DNA from: VGBK01 sp043810615
GTDB taxonomy: Bacteria; Actinomycetota; Acidimicrobiia; Spongiisociales; UBA11373
Reading direction: 5' to 3'
DNA length: 21,222 bases
NCBI GenBank assembly: GCA_043810615.1
Contig: JBDROA010000123.1
Location: 1 to 21,222, forward strand
Part shown: piece by piece, positions 14,769 to 21,222 of the stretch
Layout of the letters: each line of letters starts with the position of its first letter
Numbering within the stretch: position 1 is the stretch's first letter
Notes under the pieces: generated by a model
The model's input: only the letters and a program-made list of their open reading frames with translations
The model's database searches: none
Told to the model about the DNA's origin: nothing
Translations under genes and position numbers: made by a program

Positions 14769-15361
14769 CCCATCCTCCCCGCGGTTGTGGGAGGGAGACT
14801 ACGCCGGGCGGCGTCCCGGCGTTGGGCAGAGCCGGCGGTCTGGTGGAGCAGGTCCCGGGCCGGGTGAGCCCGCGGGCCCAGGCCGGCTCGACCCGGGTGG
14901 CCGGCCCCCACCTTGCCGTCGACCGCCGGCGGGCTGTGGGCCTGCTGGAAGGCGCGCACTGCGGCCGTGGTCCTGGCGCCGTACTTGCCGTCGATGGGGC
15001 CCGGGGGGTGGCCCGCCGCCTTGGGCCGGCGCTGCGATTCCTGCACCTCGGGGAGGTTGGCGCCCGGGCGCCGCACCTTGCCACCGCGATCGGCCAGGGA
15101 GGCGAACCCGGCCTGCTGGGCCATGGTGCGGATGGCCGCCCGGGTGGCGGTGCCGGCCACCTCGTCCACGACGAGATGCCGGGCGTCCTGGGAAGTGCGC
15201 ACCGCGTGGCAGGTGAGGTTGCCGAGCTTGCCGTCGATAGGGCCCACGGAGTAGCCCTGGAGCCGCCGGAAGGCCTGCAGTTCGCCGACGACGATCCCGG
15301 CCGATCCCTTGCGCAGCGGCGTGGCGCCGACGCCGGGGCAGGAGGCGAAGGCATCGCTCAC
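14648..15361 (-). CDS. Peptidoglycan-binding domain protein, probably frameshifted or decaying
   Basis: The frame from GTG 15361 (GGGAGAG 6 bases upstream) carries two PG_binding_1-like repeats, at about residues 15-78 and 100-152. Each has the hallmark GPIDGKLG or GPIDGKYG; the second continues ARTTAAVRAFQQAH. Such domains anchor proteins to the cell wall. No catalytic domain is seen. Several signs of damage occur. In repeat 1 the expected RHFQDA reads RTSQDA through two compensating one-base shifts (15190-15198). In repeat 2 core leucines are Ser109 and Pro113. After VDGKVG a G-run near 14907 looks one base too long, since the next frame reads VGPATR. As it stands the frame overruns the amidase start by 121 bases, which is unlikely to be natural. 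Family call is good; integrity is doubtful. Confidence 0.55.
   Translation of the reverse strand: MSDAFASCPGVGATPLRKGSAGIVVGELQAFRRLQGYSVGPIDGKLGNLTCHAVRTSQDARHLVVDEVAGTATRAAIRTMAQQAGFASLADRGGKVRRPGANLPEVQESQRRPKAAGHPPGPIDGKYGARTTAAVRAFQQAHSPPAVDGKVGAGHPGRAGLGPRAHPARDLLHQTAGSAQRRDAARRSLPPTTAGRMGWSPLPSTTATMPPAWPIWSAPGRSTRSSSSRRPPGVSRP
14796..14801 (-). promoter_or_regulatory. Candidate -10 box for the amidase gene
   Basis: TAGTCT in the context GCGTAGTCTCCC on the minus strand lies 28 bases before the ATG at 14768. It fits TANNNT. Confidence 0.4.
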
Positions 15362-15439
15362 AGAGAGCTCTCCCGGTAGATTGGAGGAAAGCCGGGAGGG
15401 CGGCCGGGAGCCCCGGATGCGGCGCCCTCCGCGAGGCGG

Positions 15440-15445
15440 TAGCGT
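15440..15445 (+). promoter_or_regulatory. Candidate -10 box for the P-loop protein gene
   Basis: TAGCGT in the context GGTAGCGTGCGG lies 17 bases before ATG 15462, leaving almost no leader. That would suit leaderless or short-leader translation, in agreement with the absence of a ribosome-binding site. Confidence 0.4.
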
Positions 15446-15461
15446 GCGGGCAGCCAGCACC

Positions 15462-16094
15462 ATGCCCATGACCCCCCCCACCTCGCGCAAGATCGCCTTC
15501 ATCGGGTCGCACTCCATCCGCAAGACGAACGCGGTGCACTCCTTCGCCGGGGCCGTGGGGCGCAGCGGCCGCAGCGTCGAGGTGGGACGGGAGGTGGTCC
15601 GCTTCAACCCGCTGGGCCTGAACGAGGGCGCCACTCCCGAGGCACAGCTGTGGGTGTTGTGCGCCCAGATCCAGCAGGAATTGGAGCTGCGCAACCGGGG
15701 CGAGGTGCTGGTCACCGACCGCGCCGTCATCGACAACTTCGCCTACTTCCTCCGGGTCACCAAGGGGGAGGATCCCTTCGACGTGGAGCCGCTGGTGCGT
15801 CGCTGGTGCGAGACCTACGACCTGTTCGTCCGGTTGCTCCCCGACGTGGCCCTGCTCGCCGACGGGGTGCGCAGCACCAGCGACGCCTTCCGCGACGAGA
15901 TAGAAGCGATCCTCGACCGCATGCTCCCCCAGTACATCCCCGACGACCGCCTGGTGACGCTGCGGGCATCCGAGATAACCGAGCGCTTCGACTGGGGTGC
16001 TCTGCTGGAAAAGCTGTTCGGGCCGTCCGACTCGGGCCGCGGCCGGCGCCCGCAGGCCCGCTACGTGCGCCTCACCCCTCTGATGCCGCGGTGA
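15462..16094 (+). CDS. P-loop NTPase-like protein (AAA/NadR-like) with altered Walker A
   Basis: About 210 residues, resembling small P-loop proteins with a NadR- or thymidylate-kinase-like core. KIAFIGSHS begins the first strand and loop, but the Walker A continues IRKTN where GSHSTGKTT is expected; the invariant glycine before Lys21 is Arg20. GEVLVTDRAVIDNFAYFL contains the DR motif typical of the kinase-like fold. The C-terminus (RLVTLRASEITERFDWGALLEKLF) resembles the family's closing helix. Start choice is uncertain: ATG 15462, ATG 15468 and ATG 15417 are in frame; I chose 15462 for its position after a TAGCGT box. It is divergent from the peptidoglycan-binding gene. It may be catalytically weak or inactive, or bind another ligand. 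Function unknown. Confidence 0.65.
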   Translation: MPMTPPTSRKIAFIGSHSIRKTNAVHSFAGAVGRSGRSVEVGREVVRFNPLGLNEGATPEAQLWVLCAQIQQELELRNRGEVLVTDRAVIDNFAYFLRVTKGEDPFDVEPLVRRWCETYDLFVRLLPDVALLADGVRSTSDAFRDEIEAILDRMLPQYIPDDRLVTLRASEITERFDWGALLEKLFGPSDSGRGRRPQARYVRLTPLMPR

Positions 16095-16138
16095 GCGCCG
16101 GCCGGCCCCGGCGGTGCAGAGAGGGCCCGGGGATCGGG

Positions 16139-16144
16139 TAGCGT
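16139..16144 (+). promoter_or_regulatory. Candidate -10 box for the second SDR gene
   Basis: TAGCGT in the context GGGTAGCGTCGG lies 26 bases before the ATG at 16170, nearly identical to the motif before the P-loop gene (15440). Confidence 0.4.
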
Positions 16145-16169
16145 CGGACCCCGGCAGGAGGAGGTCGGG

Positions 16170-16925
16170 ATGATCGGCAAGTCGGTGATCGTGACGGGGG
16201 CCAGCAGCGGCCTGGGGGCCCACCTCACCCGGCACCTCGTGGCCGAGGGCGCCCGGGTGGTGGCTGGGGCCCGCCGGGTGGACCGCCTCACCGCGCTGGC
16301 CGGGGAGCTGGCCGGCACCCCGGGCCGCCTCGTCGTGGTGGAAGCCGACGTGACCCGGGCGGAGGATGCCGAACGACTGGTGACGGCGGCGGCAGAAGCC
16401 TACGGAGGAGTGGACGCCCTGGTCAACAACGCCGGCATGGAGGTCCAGGGCGCCATTGAGGTACTGGCCGAAGCCGACTTCGAGGCCATGCTGCGGACCA
16501 ACGTCATCGGTCCCTACCTGTGCGCCCGGGCGGCGCTCCCCTACTTGAAGCGGCAAGGCGGGTCGGTGGTGAACATCGGGTCCACGGTCGTGTCCCGGGC
16601 CCCCCGCAACCGCTTCGGGTACGTGGCCACCAAGGGGGCGCTGGAGGCGATGTCGCGGGCCCTGGCCGGGGACCTCGGGCCCCACAACATCCGGGTGAAC
16701 GTGGTGCGGCCCGGCATCGTGCCCTCGGAGTTGCGCGGCTCCACCGAAGAGGAAGAGGCCCGGACGCTGGGAGAACGGGTCCCCCGCATCCAGGCGCTGA
16801 GCGCGATCGGCAAAGGGATGGACGTCGCCGCGGCCGTAGCCTTTCTCTTGTCCGACGTGGCAGCCTGGATCACCGGCGCCGTCATCGACGTCGATGGGGG
16901 TTACGCCCTGGGCGTCTGCCGGTAG
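16170..16925 (+). CDS. SDR family oxidoreductase
   Basis: A 251-residue classical short-chain dehydrogenase. TGASSGLG (9-16) is the dinucleotide loop and NNAG (86-89) is conserved. Catalytic Ser138, Tyr151 and Lys155 lie in the context NIGSTV and YVATKGALE. Arg35 and Arg36 after the second strand favour NADP(H). The C-terminal WITGAVIDVDGGY is standard. AGGAGGAGG with ideal spacing precedes the ATG. It is probably monocistronic, with its own TAGCGT box. It is not close to the SDR in the sugar operon: cofactor preference and C-terminal region differ. The alcohol or ketone substrate cannot be predicted; many such proteins are 3-oxoacyl-ACP-reductase-like or glucose-dehydrogenase-like by name only. 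Confidence 0.88.
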   Translation: MIGKSVIVTGASSGLGAHLTRHLVAEGARVVAGARRVDRLTALAGELAGTPGRLVVVEADVTRAEDAERLVTAAAEAYGGVDALVNNAGMEVQGAIEVLAEADFEAMLRTNVIGPYLCARAALPYLKRQGGSVVNIGSTVVSRAPRNRFGYVATKGALEAMSRALAGDLGPHNIRVNVVRPGIVPSELRGSTEEEEARTLGERVPRIQALSAIGKGMDVAAAVAFLLSDVAAWITGAVIDVDGGYALGVCR

Positions 16926-17107
16926 ACCGTGGCGCCGACAGGGCGGCCCGGGTCGGAGATCTCACCGATCGGCCGCAGGGCCCTGCGATCCCCACGGCAG
17001 GTGTAATAGTGGGCCCCCGTCCGGACATTCCCCGGTGTCGGGGCCGAGGCCCGGCGACCGCGCCCGTGTTCGGAGGCCCCGTTTCGGCGAGTGGGGAGGC
17101 GACGACC

Positions 17108-18676
17108 ATGACACCCGGTCATCCCGCTGTGCTGGGATCGGTGCGCCCGAGACGCCGGGCACAGCCCCTCCCGGGTGACTTGCGGGCCCGCGGTGAGCCG
17201 CTCCGTCGGCGGCCGGGGAGGGTGCGCCCTCTGCTGCCGGCACTAGCCGCCCTCGTCCTCCTCGCCGTCGGCTGCGGTGAAGCGCCGCCGGCAGCGACGA
17301 CGACCGCCCCACCCGGCACGGTCCCACCGGCCACGACCGGGGCCTCGACCACCACGGCGATTCTCACCACTACCACTACTACCACCACCACTACGACCAC
17401 CACCCTCCCCGTGGTGATCGGGGCACCCGTCGGCCGCCTGCAGGGCACCATCTCCGGATGGCCCGACGATGCCGTGGCCTGCTCGGCCCGGATCCAGGCG
17501 TGGGGCCCCGGCCCCTACCGGGAGGCCGCGGTGGTCTGCGGGACCGACCTCACCCGCCCGGTGTCCTTCGCCTTCGAGGTGCTCCCCGCCGGCGACTGGG
17601 GGATCCGGGTGTGGCTCTCGTGGACCGAAGGCAACGGCCTCACCTACTCACGCCTCAACGAATTCCCGGCGCCGTCGGAGCCGCAGGGGTGGATCCCGGT
17701 GGCCGAGGGCGCCACGACCTCGGCCGACCTGGTGGCCGACCGGCCCGGGGGCCGCATCGCCGGGACGGTCATCGACACCCGCGCCGGGCTCCCCATCGGC
17801 GGGCAGTTCGAGCCGGGCGCCTCCATCGTGGGCTTGCTGGCCTACGGGGAGGACGGCAGCCTGGCCGGGGTCGGCGGCAATGCCTGCAACGGCTCGTACG
17901 AGATCTGGGTGCCGGAAGGCAACTATGCCGTGGCCGCCGTGGACTGGTCCAGCGACCCGGCCATCTGGCTCAGCGCCTGGCAGCCGGAGGGGCAGGACTT
18001 CGCGGCAGCCGCCGGGTCCGACTTCTGGGTCGGGGTCGGCCCGGCGGTGATCCCGGCGACATCCTGGGTGACGGTCGCCGACGGGGCCGTCGTCGATCTC
18101 CCCGTGTCGCTCGACCCCGGACCGGGATGGTTCGAGCCCACCGACGACGGTTGGTTCCCGTGGTGGGTCCCGCCGGTGGTGGGCGAACCCCTCCCCGAGG
18201 GCCACCCGTGGCGAGACCCGTCCTGGTGGGTGGGGGGCGTCGTCTCAAGGGAGAACGACCCGGCCGGAATGTGGCCACCCCGGCTGCTGCTGGATGGAGA
18301 ACCCCTGGACCTCGGGGGCTGGGCCCGCGAGTCGCTACGGTGGGCCGGGGACAACCTGATTGTGGTCGCCCCCTACCCGCCCGGGTCCCTCCCTCTCGCC
18401 AACGGTGAACCCTTCTTGGCCGGATACCGCATCGTGCTCGCCGCCGATCCCGCCGGTGTGGTGACCGACTCGTTCTACCTCGAGACGAGCCCATTCGAAT
18501 TCGTCACCGCCGAGGGCCTGGCCCCGCACATCCCGGGGGTCTCGTTCGTGGTACTGGGAACCCGCCGACAAGCCTGTGGCCACTTCGAGGGACCGGCCTC
18601 CCGCGCCTGGCAGGTCGTCGACGGCGCCCTGGTCGAGGTGGACCCCACGGGGGTGAGCGTTGTCCCCGCCGGCTGA
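17108..18676 (+). CDS. Secreted lipoprotein with threonine-rich linker, function unknown
   Basis: A 522-residue exported protein. From ATG 17108 (GGGGAGG 8 bases upstream) there is an unusually long Arg-rich n-region, a hydrophobic stretch (about 41-54) and a lipobox LAVGC with Cys56 as the lipidated residue. A GTG at 17222 would give a more usual signal length but has a ribosome-binding site too close. Residues about 60-100 form a Pro/Thr linker ending in 13 consecutive threonines. The mature part is rich in Trp, Gly and Pro with beta-strand character; segments such as GRIAGTVIDTRAGLPIGG and GSYEIWVPEGNYAVAAVD resemble carboxypeptidase-regulatory-like or prealbumin-like sandwiches. No catalytic motif is recognised. 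Likely cell-surface; the neighbouring gene encodes a similar lipoprotein architecture. Confidence 0.75.
   Translation: MTPGHPAVLGSVRPRRRAQPLPGDLRARGEPLRRRPGRVRPLLPALAALVLLAVGCGEAPPAATTTAPPGTVPPATTGASTTTAILTTTTTTTTTTTTTLPVVIGAPVGRLQGTISGWPDDAVACSARIQAWGPGPYREAAVVCGTDLTRPVSFAFEVLPAGDWGIRVWLSWTEGNGLTYSRLNEFPAPSEPQGWIPVAEGATTSADLVADRPGGRIAGTVIDTRAGLPIGGQFEPGASIVGLLAYGEDGSLAGVGGNACNGSYEIWVPEGNYAVAAVDWSSDPAIWLSAWQPEGQDFAAAAGSDFWVGVGPAVIPATSWVTVADGAVVDLPVSLDPGPGWFEPTDDGWFPWWVPPVVGEPLPEGHPWRDPSWWVGGVVSRENDPAGMWPPRLLLDGEPLDLGGWARESLRWAGDNLIVVAPYPPGSLPLANGEPFLAGYRIVLAADPAGVVTDSFYLETSPFEFVTAEGLAPHIPGVSFVVLGTRRQACGHFEGPASRAWQVVDGALVEVDPTGVSVVPAG
17366..17404 (+). repeat. Trinucleotide (ACN)13 tract encoding poly-threonine
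   Basis: Thirteen consecutive Thr codons (ACC, ACT and one ACG) form a near-pure ACY microsatellite inside the linker of the lipoprotein. Mixed third bases reduce slippage but the tract could still vary in length between strains. Confidence 0.8.
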
Positions 18677-18772
18677 GATCCCCGGCCGGCCGGCCGATCC
18701 GCTGGGGCGATCGGGGAGAGCCGGTGGCCGGAACCGGACCGGGTCCCGGCCATCGATTGCCGGCCGGCGGCG

Positions 18773-18778
18773 TAGCCT
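18773..18778 (+). promoter_or_regulatory. Candidate -10 box for the second lipoprotein gene
   Basis: TAGCCT in the context GCGTAGCCTTCC lies 29 bases before the ATG at 18807 and matches the GTAGCCT before the CitE-like gene. Confidence 0.4.
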
Positions 18779-18806
18779 TCCCGACGCCTCGGGCCCAGGA
18801 GGGACC

Positions 18807-20585
18807 ATGCGTCCGACCCGCGTTGCCGCGGCCGTGACCGCCCTGCTGATGCTGTGCGCCGCCTGCAGCGGCTCGTCCCAGCCGGCCACCACGACCGCCA
18901 TCACCTCGACCACCGCCCTCACCACCACCAGCGGCGCCACGCCTGCCACGGCGACCACCGTTCCGCCCACCACGAGCACCCTCCCCACGCCTCCCCCGCT
19001 GCTGGGCGAGCCCTGGGGCGATCTCCCCCCGGTCGACGTGGCCCTGGCCCGCGAGGGCGGCCTCATGATCGCCGGGCCGGAAGGGGTGATGCTCGTCAGG
19101 GACGGCGAGCCACTCGGTCTCCTCCAAGACGGACCAACCCAGGCCGCCGCCCCCGACGGGATAGGTGGGGTGGTGTACCAGACCCCCTTTCGAGTGGAGG
19201 ACGCCGGTGACAACGATGTCTGGTGGCTCCCCGGCACCGGCGGCCGGGAGTACGTTGGCATCCGGCACACCCCGCTGGGCAGCTTCCGGCTGCAGGAGGT
19301 CGACTGGGTCCCTCGCCTCGGCCGCTACGAGGACGGGGCGTGGACCCCCACCTACAACGGGCTGACCGCCTTCTTCGCCGACAGCGAACACCAGACGACG
19401 GGTGTGCTGGTGACCACCGGTGACCCTCTCCGACCGGCCGACCACTGGGAGATCTACCTGCCCGGCGCACCGGGGGCAGGTGGCACCTGGCATCCGACGA
19501 ATCCGGCCGCCCGGGCCTGGACCGGGCGACACCTGGCGGAGGCGGTGTACGGTGCTGAGGGCACGCGCCTCGAGTTCCGCCGTGTCGACGGCACCACCGA
19601 CGTCCTCCCCCACAACCCGGTGCCGGAGTACATCGATGGCTGGATCGCCAATCTGGACGCCGAACCCGGACCGTCGCTGCTCGCCTACACCGTGGCTTCA
19701 ACCAAGCAGCAGTTCGGGGTGACCACCAACCTGCGCGTCGTCGATCTCACCGCCGGCGGAGAGGTGCTCGCCGTCCCCATCGGCGGCGAGGACCAGCAGG
19801 TCGTCCGCCTCGATCTCCACGACGGGACCATCGCCGTCTCCACCCGCGCCCAGGTCCCCGGCGGGATCACCCTAGACCTGGTGCGCCTCGTCGATCTCGC
19901 CACCGGGACGGTCACCCCCCTCCCCTGGGGAGGCACCGCCTCGTTCTTCCACGTAGCCGAGGCCCTCCCGGTGGCCCCCTACCCGGCTGCGGCGCCGGGG
20001 GTGCCCGAACTGGTGATCACCGCGCCCATCGAGGGCACCGTGGTGACCGAGTCTGCGGTTCGCTTCGAGGGCTACGCCACTCCGGGGGCGGACGTCATGG
20101 CAGCCGGCCGCTACCCGGTCGCCGTCGACGCCGCCGGCCACTGGTCGACCACCCTGACGCTGAACCCGGGGGGGAATGTGGCTGTGTTCGCCGCTGCCTT
20201 CCCCGGCGGCCCCGCCGCCGAGACCGCCCGCGTGCTCTTCCGCGCCACTGGGCCGGAGATGGGCTACACCCTCGCCGTGCACTACGAGCGCGGCGACGAG
20301 CCGACCTGGGTGACCACGGTGTGGGTGTACGACCGGGTCACCCGGCAGCGCCTCGCCGGGGTCGGCGTCGCTCTCAAGCTGACCGACTCCTGGCGCGAAG
20401 AGCCGCCGATCGCCCTGGTCACCGGCGAACTCGGCACCGTGGTCCTCCGCTCTCCGATCGGCGCCGACGGAACGCTGGCTTGCGTCATGGGCCTGGAGTT
20501 GGGGGGCTACCTCCCACCGCCGGCGTACCCCTACTCCGACCTGCCCCCCGGCTCCATCGGCTGCGAATGGACCTCCTTCCCATAG
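18807..20585 (+). CDS. Secreted lipoprotein with threonine linker and Ig-like domain, function unknown
   Basis: A 592-residue exported protein; AGGAGGG lies 3 bases before the ATG. The signal peptide MRPTRVAAAVTALLMLCAAC ends in a slightly atypical lipobox (Cys-Ala-Ala then Cys20). Residues about 27-65 are a Thr/Ala/Pro linker like that of the preceding lipoprotein. The central part (about 70-400) has repeated beta-strand segments, suggesting a beta-propeller-like fold; this is a visual impression. Residues about 400-470 (from VITAPIEGTVVTESAVRFEG to NPGGNVAVFAAAF) resemble bacterial Ig-like/glucodextranase B-type domains found in extracellular proteins. A final beta-rich segment follows. No catalytic residues are recognised. 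It is separated by 130 bases from the first lipoprotein and is convergent, with 7 bases between, to the FG-GAP gene. Confidence 0.75.
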   Translation: MRPTRVAAAVTALLMLCAACSGSSQPATTTAITSTTALTTTSGATPATATTVPPTTSTLPTPPPLLGEPWGDLPPVDVALAREGGLMIAGPEGVMLVRDGEPLGLLQDGPTQAAAPDGIGGVVYQTPFRVEDAGDNDVWWLPGTGGREYVGIRHTPLGSFRLQEVDWVPRLGRYEDGAWTPTYNGLTAFFADSEHQTTGVLVTTGDPLRPADHWEIYLPGAPGAGGTWHPTNPAARAWTGRHLAEAVYGAEGTRLEFRRVDGTTDVLPHNPVPEYIDGWIANLDAEPGPSLLAYTVASTKQQFGVTTNLRVVDLTAGGEVLAVPIGGEDQQVVRLDLHDGTIAVSTRAQVPGGITLDLVRLVDLATGTVTPLPWGGTASFFHVAEALPVAPYPAAAPGVPELVITAPIEGTVVTESAVRFEGYATPGADVMAAGRYPVAVDAAGHWSTTLTLNPGGNVAVFAAAFPGGPAAETARVLFRATGPEMGYTLAVHYERGDEPTWVTTVWVYDRVTRQRLAGVGVALKLTDSWREEPPIALVTGELGTVVLRSPIGADGTLACVMGLELGGYLPPPAYPYSDLPPGSIGCEWTSFP

Positions 20586-20592
20586 GGGGCGT

Positions 20593-21222
20593 TCATCCCG
20601 ACTCGGGGACGACCGGGCAGCCCTCCTGATGGGTGGTCGGCTGGTCGTCGCCTTCGACGAACCAGTAGGTGAGGCCCTCGTCCGGGGTATCGCCCCGCTC
20701 GCCTCCCAGGTACACGGTGAGGCTGCCGTCGGCGTCGAGGAAGTAGAGGTCGGGGCGGCCGTCGCCGTCGAGGTCCCCCACTGCGAAGGCGCCGTCGTGA
20801 CCCGAGACCGCTGTGGTGATCTCCACGGCCTCTCCGGCGAAGCCATCGGCCCCGGGAAGGATGAGCAGTCGGGCCGGGTCGGCGGGGCTGAGGGCGAACA
20901 TGTCGGGCACACCGTCCACATCCCGGTCCCCCAGGGCCAAGCGCCAATCCTCGCCCACCTCGGCCGGCAGAGGGGCCGCGGCGAGCCGATCGGTGAAGCC
21001 GGGGCCGGCCCAGACCTCGATGATGCCGTGGCGCACTGCGATGAGATCGCCGAGACCGTCCCGGTCGTAGTCGCCCGCCAGGAAGGTCGCGTCGGCCCGG
21101 GCGGCGATCCCGGTCTCCCGGGGCCGGAGCCGCTGCGAGTAGCCGGAGGCGAAGGTGTGGATGGTCACGACCAGGCGCTCACCCGAGTTGTCGATCTCCC
21201 ACAGGTCGGGCCGGGCGTCGCC
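20593..21222 (-). CDS. FG-GAP/VCBS repeat protein, C-terminal part (cut by window edge)
   Basis: At least 209 residues of a protein whose N-terminus lies beyond the window; the frame stays open to the last base, so a GTG at 21168 is not the true start. Four successive repeats with the calcium-binding core DxDxDGxxD are seen: a degenerate GDARPDL at the edge, then AGDYDRDGLGDL, LGDRDVDGVPDM and VGDLDGDGRPDL. They are spaced about 45-55 residues apart, as in integrin-alpha-like beta-propeller blades. Such proteins are normally secreted or surface-exposed; no signal peptide can be checked here. It converges on the second lipoprotein gene with only 7 bases between stops, leaving no room for a separate terminator. 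Confidence 0.8.
   Translation of the reverse strand, partial: GDARPDLWEIDNSGERLVVTIHTFASGYSQRLRPRETGIAARADATFLAGDYDRDGLGDLIAVRHGIIEVWAGPGFTDRLAAAPLPAEVGEDWRLALGDRDVDGVPDMFALSPADPARLLILPGADGFAGEAVEITTAVSGHDGAFAVGDLDGDGRPDLYFLDADGSLTVYLGGERGDTPDEGLTYWFVEGDDQPTTHQEGCPVVPESG

Noticed and set aside
13249..15354. A 701-codon open frame on the minus strand across the amidase gene
   Set aside because: The product is Arg/Pro/Gly-rich without domain features; it is a GC-driven shadow of the amidase and peptidoglycan-binding frames. Only the short stretch reading GPATR is informative, as evidence of a frameshift.
16520..17107. Upstream extension of the first lipoprotein frame into the SDR gene
   Set aside because: Out-of-frame shadow of the SDR; ATG 17108 with GGGGAGG is the first supported start before the signal peptide.
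17340..17410. Repetitive tract considered as a CRISPR or tandem DNA repeat array
   Set aside because: It is an in-frame threonine codon run within a lipoprotein linker, with no spacers.

Overview
The window is about 21 kb of very GC-rich DNA (roughly 70% by eye). Genes are tightly packed, many junctions are 4-8 base start/stop overlaps, GTG and TTG starts occur, and hexamers of the form TANNNT recur upstream of starts. Two secreted lipoproteins have long threonine linkers. Together this suggests an actinobacterium, possibly of the Acidimicrobiia type; no rRNA or marker gene is present to confirm it. I see no tRNA, rRNA, CRISPR array, insertion sequence, integrase or phage gene.

Layout: (1) 65-3230, plus strand, is a translationally coupled three-gene 2-hydroxyacyl-CoA dehydratase / benzoyl-CoA reductase-type module: a small subunit, a large subunit, and the ATP-dependent iron-sulfur activator. 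(2) 3333-10032, minus strand, is one long carbohydrate operon. In transcription order it encodes a DapA-superfamily aldolase, an FGGY sugar kinase, transaldolase, a class II aldolase, a CbbY-like HAD phosphatase, a short-chain dehydrogenase, a broken fumarylacetoacetate-hydrolase (FAH) gene and a RhaM-type sugar mutarotase. A divergent IclR regulator (10192-10968) faces it across a short control region with a palindrome. (3) 11061-14768 holds a DJ-1/PfpI protein, a HIT protein, a CitE-like CoA-ester lyase and an amidase. (4) 14648-16094 holds a divergent pair: a peptidoglycan-binding protein with frameshift signs and a P-loop protein with an altered Walker A motif. (5) 16170-21222 holds a second dehydrogenase, two threonine-linker lipoproteins and the C-terminal part of an FG-GAP repeat protein.

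The most interesting system is the IclR-linked operon. Its promoter-proximal half looks like phosphorylative sugar breakdown (kinase, aldolase, transaldolase, phosphatase). Its distal half looks like the end of the non-phosphorylative 6-deoxysugar route known for L-fucose and L-rhamnose (mutarotase, 2-keto-3-deoxyaldonate dehydrogenase, FAH). The FAH gene is reduced to recognisable blocks in three frames with large internal deletions, although its start still overlaps the dehydrogenase stop. The diketo-acid hydrolysis step therefore appears lost at this locus, and the first gene of the operon, a lyase able in principle to cleave 2-keto-3-deoxy acids, might bypass it. That link is inference.
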